Shown piece after piece: positions 1 to 6,965 of a stretch of DNA of 12,324 nucleotides; position 1 is the stretch's first letter; each line of letters starts with the position of its first letter. Where the stretch lies: assembly GCA_964588665.1 (NCBI GenBank), contig CAZPQQ010000086.1:1-12324 (forward strand), given 5' to 3'. The translations under genes were made by a program, and so were the position numbers. This DNA is from UBA2160 sp964588665 (GTDB lineage: Bacteria > Chloroflexota > Dehalococcoidia > Lucifugimonadales > UBA1123). Under the pieces are notes generated by a model. That model was given only the letters and a program-made list of their open reading frames with translations, was not told where the DNA came from and did not search any database.

Positions 1-64
1 CGATACGCGGTTAACGTATGCCTGTTTTCAAGACAGGTGCCTTCGTCCACTCGGCCACCCCTCC
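1..64 (-). tRNA. tRNA-Ser (anticodon UGA), partial at window edge
   Basis: Read on the minus strand, the segment starts with the acceptor strand GGAGGGG (64-58), then T8/G9, a D-arm closed by GCC and GGC, and an anticodon arm CCTGT-CTTGAAA-ACAGG. The anticodon is TGA (plus-strand positions 28-30), which reads UCA and related serine codons. A long variable arm follows, with stem ATACG/CGTAT around a 7-nt loop; such an arm marks a class II tRNA, here serine. The T-arm, the 3' acceptor strand and any CCA lie outside the window. No strong -10 box is visible just upstream (65-130). Confidence 0.93.
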
Positions 65-181
65 GCGATCGGCAGGTTACGGGCGACCGGCTGATTGTCA
101 TCCGGGTGCGTAACCATGCGTCCCATGAATCATAGATCGGTTGGGCGCCTCTGCGCAAGATCGGCGTGTTTCGCCGCGCGG

Positions 182-403
182 TCACCCGGCAGCAGGCCGT
201 CCGCTTTTGACGAACCGCTGCAGCGCCACCAGAGACCACGCCGACTCGATGACCATGATCGGATACACTTCGGCCAACCCGCTGTACAGCGCCGTCGCCG
301 CCGACGCAATCGCGAACGCCAGGATGAACCATCTGGATCGCGGTTCCAGCCAATACGAGAGGAACATGATCCCGACGGCAATCGATCCGAATACAGTGAG
401 CAT
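182..403 (-). CDS. Small multi-span membrane protein, function unknown
   Basis: The 73-aa product is mostly hydrophobic. Likely membrane segments are residues 2-18, 25-42 and 47-62, separated by a charged turn (EPRSRW, 20-25) and a short GLAEVYP loop. A conserved-looking W56 sits in the last segment and the tail is basic (RFVKSGR). I chose the ATG at 403 because TGAGGT lies 5 nt upstream on the minus strand; an in-frame ATG at 478 would add 25 polar, arginine-rich residues unlike the rest and has no clear ribosome-binding site. The shape (GS.AV...SY.LE, P..VIE..WS.VA) resembles small CBU_0592-type or other conserved short membrane proteins, but I cannot assign a family. It lies between tRNA-Ser and the divergent DUF6504-surE unit. 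Confidence 0.6.
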   Translation of the reverse strand: MLTVFGSIAVGIMFLSYWLEPRSRWFILAFAIASAATALYSGLAEVYPIMVIESAWSLVALQRFVKSGRPAAG

Positions 404-572
404 GGCGACCTCAGTTGATATTGAACGGGGACAGGCCCGCAGTGTACGCGAGCGCGACAGTGTGTGTCTCACGACCATAACAGCGACGGCGGCAGTGGCT
501 CAAGGATAACCGGCCGGGCCACCGGGAGAGTGGGCTGCAAGACTACACCGATCCGAATGCGGAGGCGAAGGC

Positions 573-581
573 TGTTATAAT
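573..581 (+). promoter_or_regulatory. Extended -10 promoter for the DUF6504-surE unit
   Basis: The sequence TGTTATAAT contains a perfect TATAAT hexamer (576-581) preceded by TG one base upstream, the extended -10 form. No TTGACA-like -35 is seen 16-18 nt upstream, which fits an extended -10 promoter. Predicted transcription start is near 588, giving a leader of about 42 nt before the ATG at 630. The same 9-mer lies upstream of proB. Confidence 0.5.
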
Positions 582-629
582 CTGATCGCCGCGGCACAGA
601 CCGACCGCGACCTTGGCCTTGGTGTTGAG

Positions 630-923
630 ATGCCCGAGCGCTTCTTCGGCAAGCAGATCACCGTGCAACGACACGAGACGACCCGCACTCCTGTGTCCTT
701 CGAACTCGACGGGCAGGAGCACGTGATCGAACATGTGATGACAGCGTGGCACGACTACGGGTTCTCGGATGACGACGGCAAGCATACCTGGATTCAGCGG
801 CGCCACCGCAACTACTACCGCGTGCGCACGACGGAAGGCGAAACGTTCGAGATCTACTACGACCGGGGCATATCGCTAAACAACCCCAAACACATGCGGT
901 GGTACGTCACCCAACAAGTATGA
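630..923 (+). CDS. DUF6504-like conserved protein
   Basis: This 97-aa soluble protein has a basic N-terminus (residues 3-15), then a stretch typical of short DUF6504-type proteins: 'PVSFELDGQEHVIEHV' (21-36), a W40 within an acidic/aromatic linker, 'YYRVRTTEGETFEIYYDR' (62-79), and a closing aromatic RWYV (90-93). The family pattern is a (W/Y)RV...G..(Y/F)E(L/I)Y.D core with an aromatic residue near the C-terminus. Function is unknown; the fold is probably a small beta-rich domain. The ATG at 630 is the only good start in frame, although its ribosome-binding site is weak. It is the first gene after the extended -10 promoter, and surE starts 13 nt after its stop, so the two are very likely co-transcribed. 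Confidence 0.65.
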   Translation: MPERFFGKQITVQRHETTRTPVSFELDGQEHVIEHVMTAWHDYGFSDDDGKHTWIQRRHRNYYRVRTTEGETFEIYYDRGISLNNPKHMRWYVTQQV

Positions 924-936
924 ATCGGGAACAAAT

Positions 937-1722
937 TTGAGAATACTAATCACCAACGACGACGGGATCGACGCTCCGGGAATCTGGAGCGTCGCCGAGG
1001 CGCTTCAGGACCTGGGAGAGATTGCGGTGGTCGCGCCTGACCGTGACCAGAGCGGCATTGGCACCGCTCGAACGCTTCTGGAGATTGTGAGGGCGAAGGA
1101 GATTCCGTCTCGCCTCGATGGCGCCGTGGCCTACTCGATCGAAGGAACTCCCGCCGACTGCGTCATCCTCGCGATCGAGACGCTTTTCGACAAGCCGTTC
1201 GACCTGGTGGTGTCAGGGATCAACGCGGGGGCTAACCTGGGTCTGGACGTGCTGGTGTCCGGCACTCTTGGCGCCGCATTCCAGGGTTACTTCAGGAGCA
1301 TCCCTTCCATCGCGGTCTCAACGGCCTCGGTACGCGACCCAAGCTACGATGTGGCCGCGAAGTTCACGACGGACCTGGTCGATGCGTTGACCCTCGACGA
1401 ATCTCCTCAACCTCTGGTCTACAACGTCAACACTCCCAACGTGACGGCGGACAAGATCGAGGGTGTGGAAATGACCAGCCTCGGCCCGAGGGCGTTCCTC
1501 GAAAACGTCGAGAAAGGCGAGGTCGGTCCCAGGACGCACTACTGGATTCGCCATAACAAACCGCTCAAGGAAGACCCGGCCGAGGGCGCCGACATCCTAG
1601 CCGTTCGCAACAACCGCATATCGATTACCTTGTTGGACCCGGCGTTTCTTTCCGGCGGCGAGCGTCAGGATTGGACCGATATCGAAGACAAATTGTTGAA
1701 GCGTCTGAACTCCCATTGGTAA
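937..1722 (+). CDS. surE: 5'/3'-nucleotidase SurE
   Basis: SurE is a cytoplasmic, divalent-metal-dependent phosphatase that dephosphorylates nucleoside monophosphates and in some bacteria short polyphosphate; it is linked to stationary-phase survival. The 261-aa product has the family landmarks: RILITNDDGIDAPGI at residues 2-16 with metal ligands D8 and D9, the DRDQSG loop with S39, SGINAGANLG (93-102) with N96, and the SGTLGAAFQG motif (108-117). Length matches the usual 245-265 aa. The start is TTG at 937, fixed because D8/D9 must lie at the extreme N-terminus; a GGGA ribosome-binding site lies 6 nt upstream. It follows the DUF6504-like gene by 13 nt. Confidence 0.95.
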   Translation: MRILITNDDGIDAPGIWSVAEALQDLGEIAVVAPDRDQSGIGTARTLLEIVRAKEIPSRLDGAVAYSIEGTPADCVILAIETLFDKPFDLVVSGINAGANLGLDVLVSGTLGAAFQGYFRSIPSIAVSTASVRDPSYDVAAKFTTDLVDALTLDESPQPLVYNVNTPNVTADKIEGVEMTSLGPRAFLENVEKGEVGPRTHYWIRHNKPLKEDPAEGADILAVRNNRISITLLDPAFLSGGERQDWTDIEDKLLKRLNSHW

Positions 1723-1804
1723 CTGTTGAGGGGAACCGGTTCGAGTCGGCGTCAGATGAAATAGCTCGTAATTCGAATGCCGAACAACATAAGGAGCAGC
1801 GACG

Positions 1805-2131
1805 ATGATCTACGAGTACCGCGTTTACGAGGCCATGCCAGACAAGTTGCCGGAGTTGCAAGCCCGGTTCCGCGACCACACTTGCGAGATATTCGAGAAG
1901 CACGGGATCAAGAACATCGGCTACTGGACGGCCAGCGTTGGGGACACCTCGGACAAGCTCATCTACATCGTCGCGTTCGAAGATGCGGCCCAGCGCGAAC
2001 GGGCTTGGGCTTCGTTCAGAAGCGATCCGGAGTGGCTGCGCGTCCGAGCCGAGTCCGAAGCCAACGGCCCGTTGGTTGCGAGAGTCTTCAACTCGCTGCT
2101 CGCGCCAACCGACTACTCGCCGCTCCGATAA
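1805..2131 (+). CDS. NIPSNAP family protein
   Basis: This 108-aa protein starts IYEYRVYEAMPDKLPEL, a hallmark opening of the NIPSNAP family (PF07978), a ferredoxin-like alpha/beta-barrel fold that often dimerises. Further family features are the helix with H25 (RFRDHTCEIFEKHGIKNIGYW, residues 21-41), the strand DKLIYIVAFED (50-60) and the helix with WASFRSDPEW (68-77). Biochemical roles are poorly known; bacterial members often sit beside catabolic genes. The start is well supported by AAGGAG 8 nt upstream of the ATG. Its TAA ends at 2131 and the next gene, hyuA, begins at 2133, so the two are probably translationally coupled and may act on related small molecules. Confidence 0.88.
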   Translation: MIYEYRVYEAMPDKLPELQARFRDHTCEIFEKHGIKNIGYWTASVGDTSDKLIYIVAFEDAAQRERAWASFRSDPEWLRVRAESEANGPLVARVFNSLLAPTDYSPLR

Positions 2132-2132
2132 A

Positions 2133-4187
2133 ATGGCCCGGCACAACATCGCCGTCGACATAGGCGGCACGTTCACCGACGTCGTCGTCCAGGACACGGA
2201 CAGCGGCGAGTTGTGGACCGTCAAGACTCCGTCGACGCCCGACGACCTGGCTTCCGGCTTCATGCACGGCGCGCGTGTCGCGCTGAATCGGGCTGAGGCA
2301 CACGCCTCAACCGTGCAGCGCATCTTTCATGGCACCACCATCGCCACCAACGCGGTGATCGAACACACTCCGGCCAACGTCGGCCTCGTCACCACCGAGG
2401 GCTTCAAGTACGTGCTCGAGATCGGCCGTCACGACATCCCGCGGCGGCAGAACATCTACGGTTGGGTCAAGCCGCCGCGCCCCGTGCCGCCAAACCGAAT
2501 CTTCGAGGTCGCCGAACGTCTGGACCGCGCGGGCGACATCGTCACGCCGCTTGCCGAAGACCGGTGCCGCGAAGTGGCACGCGAGCTCAAAGCGCTGGAC
2601 GTCGAGGCTATCGCGGTGTGCTTCCTCTACTCGTACGCGAACCCGGATCATGAACGACGCGTCGCCGAGATAATCCGCGAAGAGATGCCGGACGTGCAAA
2701 TCGCGCTCTCCTCCGAGGTCCTGCCCCAGTTCCGCGAGTACGAGCGAACGGTCGCCACGGTCTTGAACGCCTACGTGATGCCCCGAGTCGGTCGATACCT
2801 GGCCGGACTGGAGTCCGCGGCCGCCGACAACGGCCTGAATGCGCCTCTGTTCATCATGAAGTCCAACGGCGGCGTAACCAGCGCCGACATGGCGGCGAGG
2901 CAGGCGATCCACACCGTCTTGTCGGGACCGGTGGCCGGGGTCATGGGCGCACTGCAGGTGGCTAACGCCGCCAATTCGTCCAGCTTCATCTCGATAGACG
3001 TGGGTGGAACCAGCGCGGACATATGCCTGGTTCGCGACGGCGAGCCCGAGATGACCGTGGAGCGCCAGATTGGCGGGCTACCGCTGCAACTGCCGATGCT
3101 GGACATCGTCACCATCGGCGCCGGCGGGGGAAGCATCGCTCGGCCCATAACCGCCGGCGGCCTGTCTGTTGGCCCCGAAAGCGCCGGGGCATCTCCGGGA
3201 CCGGCGTGCTACCCGAACGGCGGGACACAGCCGACGGTCACGGACGCACGCCTGGTCCTCGGGCACCTGCCTCCGCACCTGCTGGGCGGCGACATGCCTT
3301 TGGACGTCGAAGCGGCTAGGGAGGCAATCCGCCTACAGATCGCCGAACCGCTCGGGTTGGGGATCGACGAGGCTGCGGCTGGAATTGTGGAGATCGCAGA
3401 CAACAACATGGCTGGCGCGATGCGAGCCGTCTCGATCGGACGCGGACTCGACCCGAAGGATTTCGCGCTGGTCGCGTTCGGCGGCGCAGGGCCGATGCAC
3501 GCCTGCGCCCTTGCGTCGCTGCTCGGGATGCCAAGCGTGATCGTGCCGCCTACGCCGGGAGTGCTCTCGACGTACGGTCTGCTGTTCACCGATCTTCGGA
3601 GCGACGCCGTCCAGACCTTCGTACACTCGGGGTCCTCCCCATCCGTGGCCGAAGTCTCCGAAGCATATGCCCGTATGGAAAAGCAGGCGCGGGAGTGGCT
3701 CGACAGAGAAGACGTCTCCCGAGAAGCAGGCCAGGTGTCTCGCTCAGCCGACCTCCGTTACCAGCACCAGGGCTGGGAGATCACCGTCGATATGCCGTCT
3801 GGGCCCGTCAGGTCAGAGACGCTCGAGGCGATGGTCGACAACTTCCACACGCTCCACGAGAGACTCTACTCGTACAACCTGCCCGAAGCGAACGTGGACC
3901 TCGTCAACCTCAGGGTCAGCGCCACCGGAGCGCTGCCGCGACACGAAATGTCGCGACTCCCCGATGCGGAAGGCTCATCGCCTTCTCCGGATTCCACGCG
4001 CGCCGTGATGTTCTCGCGGTCGGTCGGGTATGTAGACACGGCCATCTACGACCGCGCTAAACTCGGGGCGGGGGCCACGATCAGCGGACCCGCGATCATC
4101 GAGCAGAGCGACACGACAACGCTGCTGGCGCCAGGATTCGGCGCCAACGTGGACGGCTACGGGAACCTGGTGATCGTTGGGGCGTAG
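2133..4187 (+). CDS. hyuA: Hydantoinase/oxoprolinase family protein, HyuA (ATP-binding) subunit
   Basis: The 684-aa product is a full-length HyuA. The family subunit binds ATP and, with HyuB, cleaves or carboxylates small amides or ketones (N-methylhydantoinase, 5-oxoprolinase, acetone carboxylase). Domains in order: Hydant_A_N (about 5-180) with phosphate-binding AVDIGGTFTD (7-16) and HGTTIATNAVIEH (66-78); hydantoinase A (about 202-490) with SNGGVTS (244-250), SGPVAGVMGA (264-273), IDVGGTSADICL (288-299), GAGGGSIA (329-336), ASPGPACY (353-360) and AFGGAGPMHA (448-457); then a C-terminal acetone-carboxylase-like domain ending at TAG 4187. I chose the ATG at 2133 because it gives the canonical N-terminus; an in-frame ATG at 1938 would overlap the NIPSNAP gene. 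Substrate cannot be told from sequence. HyuB is not adjacent but about 0.6 kb downstream. Confidence 0.93.
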   Translation: MARHNIAVDIGGTFTDVVVQDTDSGELWTVKTPSTPDDLASGFMHGARVALNRAEAHASTVQRIFHGTTIATNAVIEHTPANVGLVTTEGFKYVLEIGRHDIPRRQNIYGWVKPPRPVPPNRIFEVAERLDRAGDIVTPLAEDRCREVARELKALDVEAIAVCFLYSYANPDHERRVAEIIREEMPDVQIALSSEVLPQFREYERTVATVLNAYVMPRVGRYLAGLESAAADNGLNAPLFIMKSNGGVTSADMAARQAIHTVLSGPVAGVMGALQVANAANSSSFISIDVGGTSADICLVRDGEPEMTVERQIGGLPLQLPMLDIVTIGAGGGSIARPITAGGLSVGPESAGASPGPACYPNGGTQPTVTDARLVLGHLPPHLLGGDMPLDVEAAREAIRLQIAEPLGLGIDEAAAGIVEIADNNMAGAMRAVSIGRGLDPKDFALVAFGGAGPMHACALASLLGMPSVIVPPTPGVLSTYGLLFTDLRSDAVQTFVHSGSSPSVAEVSEAYARMEKQAREWLDREDVSREAGQVSRSADLRYQHQGWEITVDMPSGPVRSETLEAMVDNFHTLHERLYSYNLPEANVDLVNLRVSATGALPRHEMSRLPDAEGSSPSPDSTRAVMFSRSVGYVDTAIYDRAKLGAGATISGPAIIEQSDTTTLLAPGFGANVDGYGNLVIVGA

Positions 4188-4197
4188 GACGGGACCG

Positions 4198-4587
4198 TCA
4201 CGAAGCGGCGGGTGGCGCCGTCTCGGTTCGGAGGGAACTCACGGCCTCTTCTCCGAGGCGGAGGAATTCAGGGTTCCCCAGGGTTTCGGCAATCGTCCGA
4301 CAACTCGCCAGAAACATCCGGAACCCTTCCTCGCGATCTCTGGCGCCGGCGGCTTCCATGATCTCCTCGACACCGAGGCCGGTCTCTTGCGCCAACTCCG
4401 AGAAACTCGCCTCGCCTCGACGGTGCTGCTCGACAGCCCAGGTTCGGAGCACTTGGCGCGCCCGCTCCTCGCCCGACTTTCCTAGAAACGCGCCTAGCGA
4501 TTGCCCCAACAACCTAGCAGCAAAATCTACCCGCCGCTTGGCGGCGTCATCCAATCTGACTGAAACGGTTCGTTTCTTCGGCGACAT
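4198..4587 (-). CDS. Ribbon-helix-helix-like (antitoxin/CopG-type) DNA-binding protein
   Basis: This 129-aa protein begins RTVSVRLDDAAKRRVDFAA (6-24), the strand-helix pattern of ribbon-helix-helix antitoxins such as DUF1778/TacA, followed by LLGQSLGAFL as the second helix. Residues 50-79 (WAVEQHRRGEASFSELAQ then TGLGVEEIMEA) resemble the helical segment of UPF0175-type small regulators. The C-terminal part (82-129) is helical and unassigned. An AAAGG ribbon lies 8 nt before the ATG on the minus strand. No partner toxin is next to it: on its strand, hyuA lies antisense downstream with stops only 10 bp apart, and hyuB diverges upstream. It may be an orphan regulator or antitoxin, possibly of hyuB; that role is inference from position only. 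Confidence 0.68.
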   Translation of the reverse strand: MSPKKRTVSVRLDDAAKRRVDFAARLLGQSLGAFLGKSGEERARQVLRTWAVEQHRRGEASFSELAQETGLGVEEIMEAAGARDREEGFRMFLASCRTIAETLGNPEFLRLGEEAVSSLRTETAPPAAS

Positions 4588-4724
4588 GCTTCTGGCCTTT
4601 CTGTCCCTTGCGTCGCTGCTGGTTCTCCGGACCGCTTTGTTGCTACGTGTCCCGGCGACGGGTCAATCAATTGTAACGGCAACCCACCCGCCCAGCACAA
4701 CGTTGCTGGCAGATGCCCATGCCA

Positions 4725-4753
4725 TTGCCTCCATTCATTCCACCTGCTATCGT
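4725..4753 (+). promoter_or_regulatory. Candidate promoter for hyuB, near-leaderless transcript
   Basis: TTGCCT (4725-4730) and TATCGT (4748-4753) are spaced by exactly 17 nt; each matches consensus at 4 of 6 positions. The predicted start of transcription, about 4760, is only a few bases before the hyuB ATG at 4764. hyuB has no visible Shine-Dalgarno sequence, which fits leaderless translation. Weak sequence match, so tentative. Confidence 0.3.
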
Positions 4754-4763
4754 AGCCACCGCC

Positions 4764-6548
4764 ATGAGCGTTGACCCGATCACACTCGAGATCGTCCGCG
4801 GGGCGGTTAACTCGATCATCCTCCAGATGGAAGGGCTCGTCGAGCGGACCGCGATGTCCCCTGTCATAAAAGAGAAGATGGACTACTTCGTGGGCATCTA
4901 CGATGTCGGCGGCAGGATCGTCGACGCCTTCCTGTCCACGTCCGGACCCAGGATCGTCGATCCGGTCTTGAAGGCGTATCCCGCCGAGGACATGCTGCCC
5001 GGCGACCTGTACTGGTACAACGACCCGCATGGATCGCAAGGCGCAATTCAGCATACGGGCGACATGTGCTTCCTGGCCCCGGTGTTTCACGATGACAAGC
5101 TCGTCGCGTTCGCGGTCAGTTTCGGGCATTTCTGGGACATCGGCGGCAGCGTTGCGGGCAGCTTGTCTCCGCACGCCTCTGAGATCTTCCACGAGGGCAT
5201 GCTGGTTCCTCCGATACGCATCGTACGAGCGGGTGAGTTGAATCGAGAGGCGTACGCGATCATCCTGAACAACTCGCGTTTTCCGGATATGCTCGAGGGC
5301 GACACCCGAGCGCTCATGGCGGCGTGCCGGCTGGCCGAGGATCGGCTCCAAGAGCTCATGGGCCGGTACGGCCAGGATACAGTGCTCGGAGCGTTCGACG
5401 AGATCATCGAACGCAGTGTGACCGCGTATCGGGAATTCGTGCGAAAGGTCGTGCCTCAGGGCGAGCACAGGTTCTTCGACTACGTGGACGCCGATCCGGT
5501 TACCGGCGAGCCTCGCCGCGTGGACGTCAAGTTCATCCACGACGGCGACGAGCTCGTGGCCGACCTGACCGACAGCGGCCCGCAGGCGACCGGGCCCGTC
5601 AACTTCATCGCAAGCCCCGGCGCGTTCAATCTGATCTTGGCCCGCCATCTGGCGTACATGAACCCTGAGCTTCCCTTGAACGAGGGCGCGGTTTCGTTCT
5701 TGGACGACGTGCGGACGAAGCCCGGAACGATCACGCACCCAAACTACCCTGCGCCGGTCGGATTGCGGAGTCATACCGTGATTCGACTCATGGGCAGCAT
5801 AGGCGGCCTGTTGGCCGGCGCAAATGGCGGGCGCGCTCCGGCTGCGTCGCCTGTCTACGTGATCTACAACCTCAGAGGCTTCGACGACGACGGCGCGTTC
5901 CTGTACTTCAGCGAGGGCATCGGCTCGGGCCAGGGCGCCAGACCGACGGCTGACGGGCTCAACGCAATCTACTTCCGCGACCAGCGCAACTACCCTGTGG
6001 AGTTCGAGGAAGGGGAGTTCCCACTCCGCATCGAACGCTACGCCATCCGACCCGACTCGGGAGGCCCCGGCTTCCATCGAGGCGGTTGCGGTGTCGTCAG
6101 GGACGTACGAATCATGGTGGACTGCACGATGAGCACCCGGATGGACAACGTGCGGTTCCCTTGCTTCGGGATTAACGGAGGCGGCGCCGGATGGCCGGGA
6201 CGCTTCGTGCTGAATCCCGGCGCTGCCGACGAACGCGAACTGCCGCCCGCTGGCGAGAACATTCCGGTTAAGGCGGGCGATCTCCTCCGCGTCGAGACCG
6301 GCGGAGGCGGCGGTTGGGGAGACCCGTTCACGAAGCCGGCCGAAGCCGTGCAGCGCGACGTGCTGGAGGGATTCGTGAGCATCGAATCCGCCCTCGAACA
6401 GTACGGGGTCGCGCTCGCAGCGGACAACCTCGAGATCGACGCGGAAGCGACCGATGCCGCCCGAGGCGCCGCCCGTGCGCCCAGGCCGGCCGTCGACCGA
6501 GGCCCGACCGGCCGCGAGTGGTTGGCTCGTTTGGGTGTCGCCGAATAA
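4764..6548 (+). CDS. hyuB: Hydantoinase B/oxoprolinase family protein, HyuB subunit
   Basis: The 594-aa product matches hydantoinase B (PF02538), the partner of HyuA. Landmarks: VDPITLEIVRGAV (3-15), the family N-terminus; VERTAMSPVIKEKMD (27-41); PGDLYWYNDPHGSQGAIQHTGD (79-100), where the more common HLPDV-like motif is replaced by IQHTGD; GHFWDIGGSVAGS (121-133), the probable metal-binding HxxDxGG region; EGMLVPP (144-150); GRYG (200-203); and a C-terminal glycine loop ETGGGGGWGDPF (about 510-521) followed by the usual DVLEGFVS...YGV tail. I chose ATG 4764 by homology; an in-frame ATG at 4713 would add 17 atypical residues. There is no clear Shine-Dalgarno. It presumably complexes with HyuA although an antisense gene separates them, so it needs its own promoter or read-through. 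Confidence 0.92.
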   Translation: MSVDPITLEIVRGAVNSIILQMEGLVERTAMSPVIKEKMDYFVGIYDVGGRIVDAFLSTSGPRIVDPVLKAYPAEDMLPGDLYWYNDPHGSQGAIQHTGDMCFLAPVFHDDKLVAFAVSFGHFWDIGGSVAGSLSPHASEIFHEGMLVPPIRIVRAGELNREAYAIILNNSRFPDMLEGDTRALMAACRLAEDRLQELMGRYGQDTVLGAFDEIIERSVTAYREFVRKVVPQGEHRFFDYVDADPVTGEPRRVDVKFIHDGDELVADLTDSGPQATGPVNFIASPGAFNLILARHLAYMNPELPLNEGAVSFLDDVRTKPGTITHPNYPAPVGLRSHTVIRLMGSIGGLLAGANGGRAPAASPVYVIYNLRGFDDDGAFLYFSEGIGSGQGARPTADGLNAIYFRDQRNYPVEFEEGEFPLRIERYAIRPDSGGPGFHRGGCGVVRDVRIMVDCTMSTRMDNVRFPCFGINGGGAGWPGRFVLNPGAADERELPPAGENIPVKAGDLLRVETGGGGGWGDPFTKPAEAVQRDVLEGFVSIESALEQYGVALAADNLEIDAEATDAARGAARAPRPAVDRGPTGREWLARLGVAE

Positions 6549-6657
6549 CGGTCTCCAAGCAAGCGGCGTCGGCAGTCCCAGCGAAAGACAGATCTAACAG
6601 TGGAATGCGGTTGGTTATCAAGACTGTTCTGTCCCACCCGCCCGCCCGTGAAGGTTT

Positions 6658-6695
6658 GTTGGGGACACCCCAACATCCCGGCAGGGCTTCGCCCT
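6658..6695. repeat. Tandem hairpins, dispersed-repeat type
   Basis: GTTGGGG-ACA-CCCCAAC (6658-6674) is a perfect 7-bp stem with a 3-nt loop. It is followed by AGGGC-TTC-GCCCT (6683-6695), a perfect 5-bp stem. From memory, near-identical paired hairpins are dispersed in intergenic DNA of Chloroflexota genomes; this cannot be checked here. It lies about 110 nt after the hyuB stop and could help end or stabilise that transcript, but there is no U-tract. Confidence 0.5.
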
Positions 6696-6880
6696 TGCAT
6701 CCCATTTCATCGCGATTGAGAAGGGCGCCGTCGACGAGAACATCGACTTGACGTTGCAACCGTTCGTAGTGAGTTCCGGCGCTGCCGGTGCTACGTGTGC
6801 ACCGTAGACGATGCGCGAGCAATCAACGGTGATTTTGCGTCTCGCCATGCTGAGTAGAGCGAAATATGGCGCGTTGAGCC

Positions 6881-6905
6881 AGATTCTTCGGCTTCGTTCA
6901 GGATG
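6881..6905. repeat. 'HPERSRR'-type dispersed repeat copy
   Basis: The bases AGATTCTTCGGCTTCGTTCA (6881-6900) followed by GGATG match the well-known short dispersed sequence that, on the other strand, translates to HPERSRR-I in many spurious hypothetical proteins. Only one copy is seen in this window, so its repeat status rests on recognition, not on internal comparison. Confidence 0.45.
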
Positions 6906-6965
6906 GGAATTCGGAGCCGTTGCGTGGAAGTCGCAATACATCAGTATCCCCGCCACGTCGGGACG

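Larger units (their letters stand above)
6549..6965. other. Gene-free interval with hairpins and repeat-like sequence
   Basis: No open frame here has a believable start, ribosome-binding site and domain. The interval lies between the convergent ends of hyuB and the 105-aa minus-strand gene. It holds a perfect hairpin (6658-6674), a second hairpin (6683-6695), a 6-bp hairpin CGGTGC-TACGTGT-GCACCG (6786-6804) and a 25-nt sequence (6881-6905) of a widely seen dispersed type. Transcription of both flanking units presumably ends here, but no T-tract terminator is obvious. Confidence 0.6.

Noticed and set aside
1625..2323. 232-codon minus-strand frame across the surE end, the NIPSNAP gene and the hyuA start
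   Set aside because: It crosses three well-supported genes in antisense and has no protein-family character.
4198..4230. CGGCG-GGTGG-CGCCG hairpin (4206-4220) at the hyuA / RHH-gene convergence as a terminator
   Set aside because: The stem is only 5 bp, lies inside the small gene's coding end and has no T-tract on either strand.
4527..6077. A 516-codon open frame on the minus strand, antisense to hyuB
   Set aside because: Its length comes from high-GC codon bias of hyuB. The translation is rich in Arg, His and Val with no domain, it overlaps the start of the RHH-like gene, and hyuB itself has many conserved family motifs.
6618..6956. 112-codon minus-strand frame containing HPERSRRI and a short ITVDCSRIVYG string resembling integrase cores
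   Set aside because: The N-terminal part is the translated dispersed repeat, there is no ribosome-binding site, and the integrase-like string is too short and lacks the surrounding catalytic residues.
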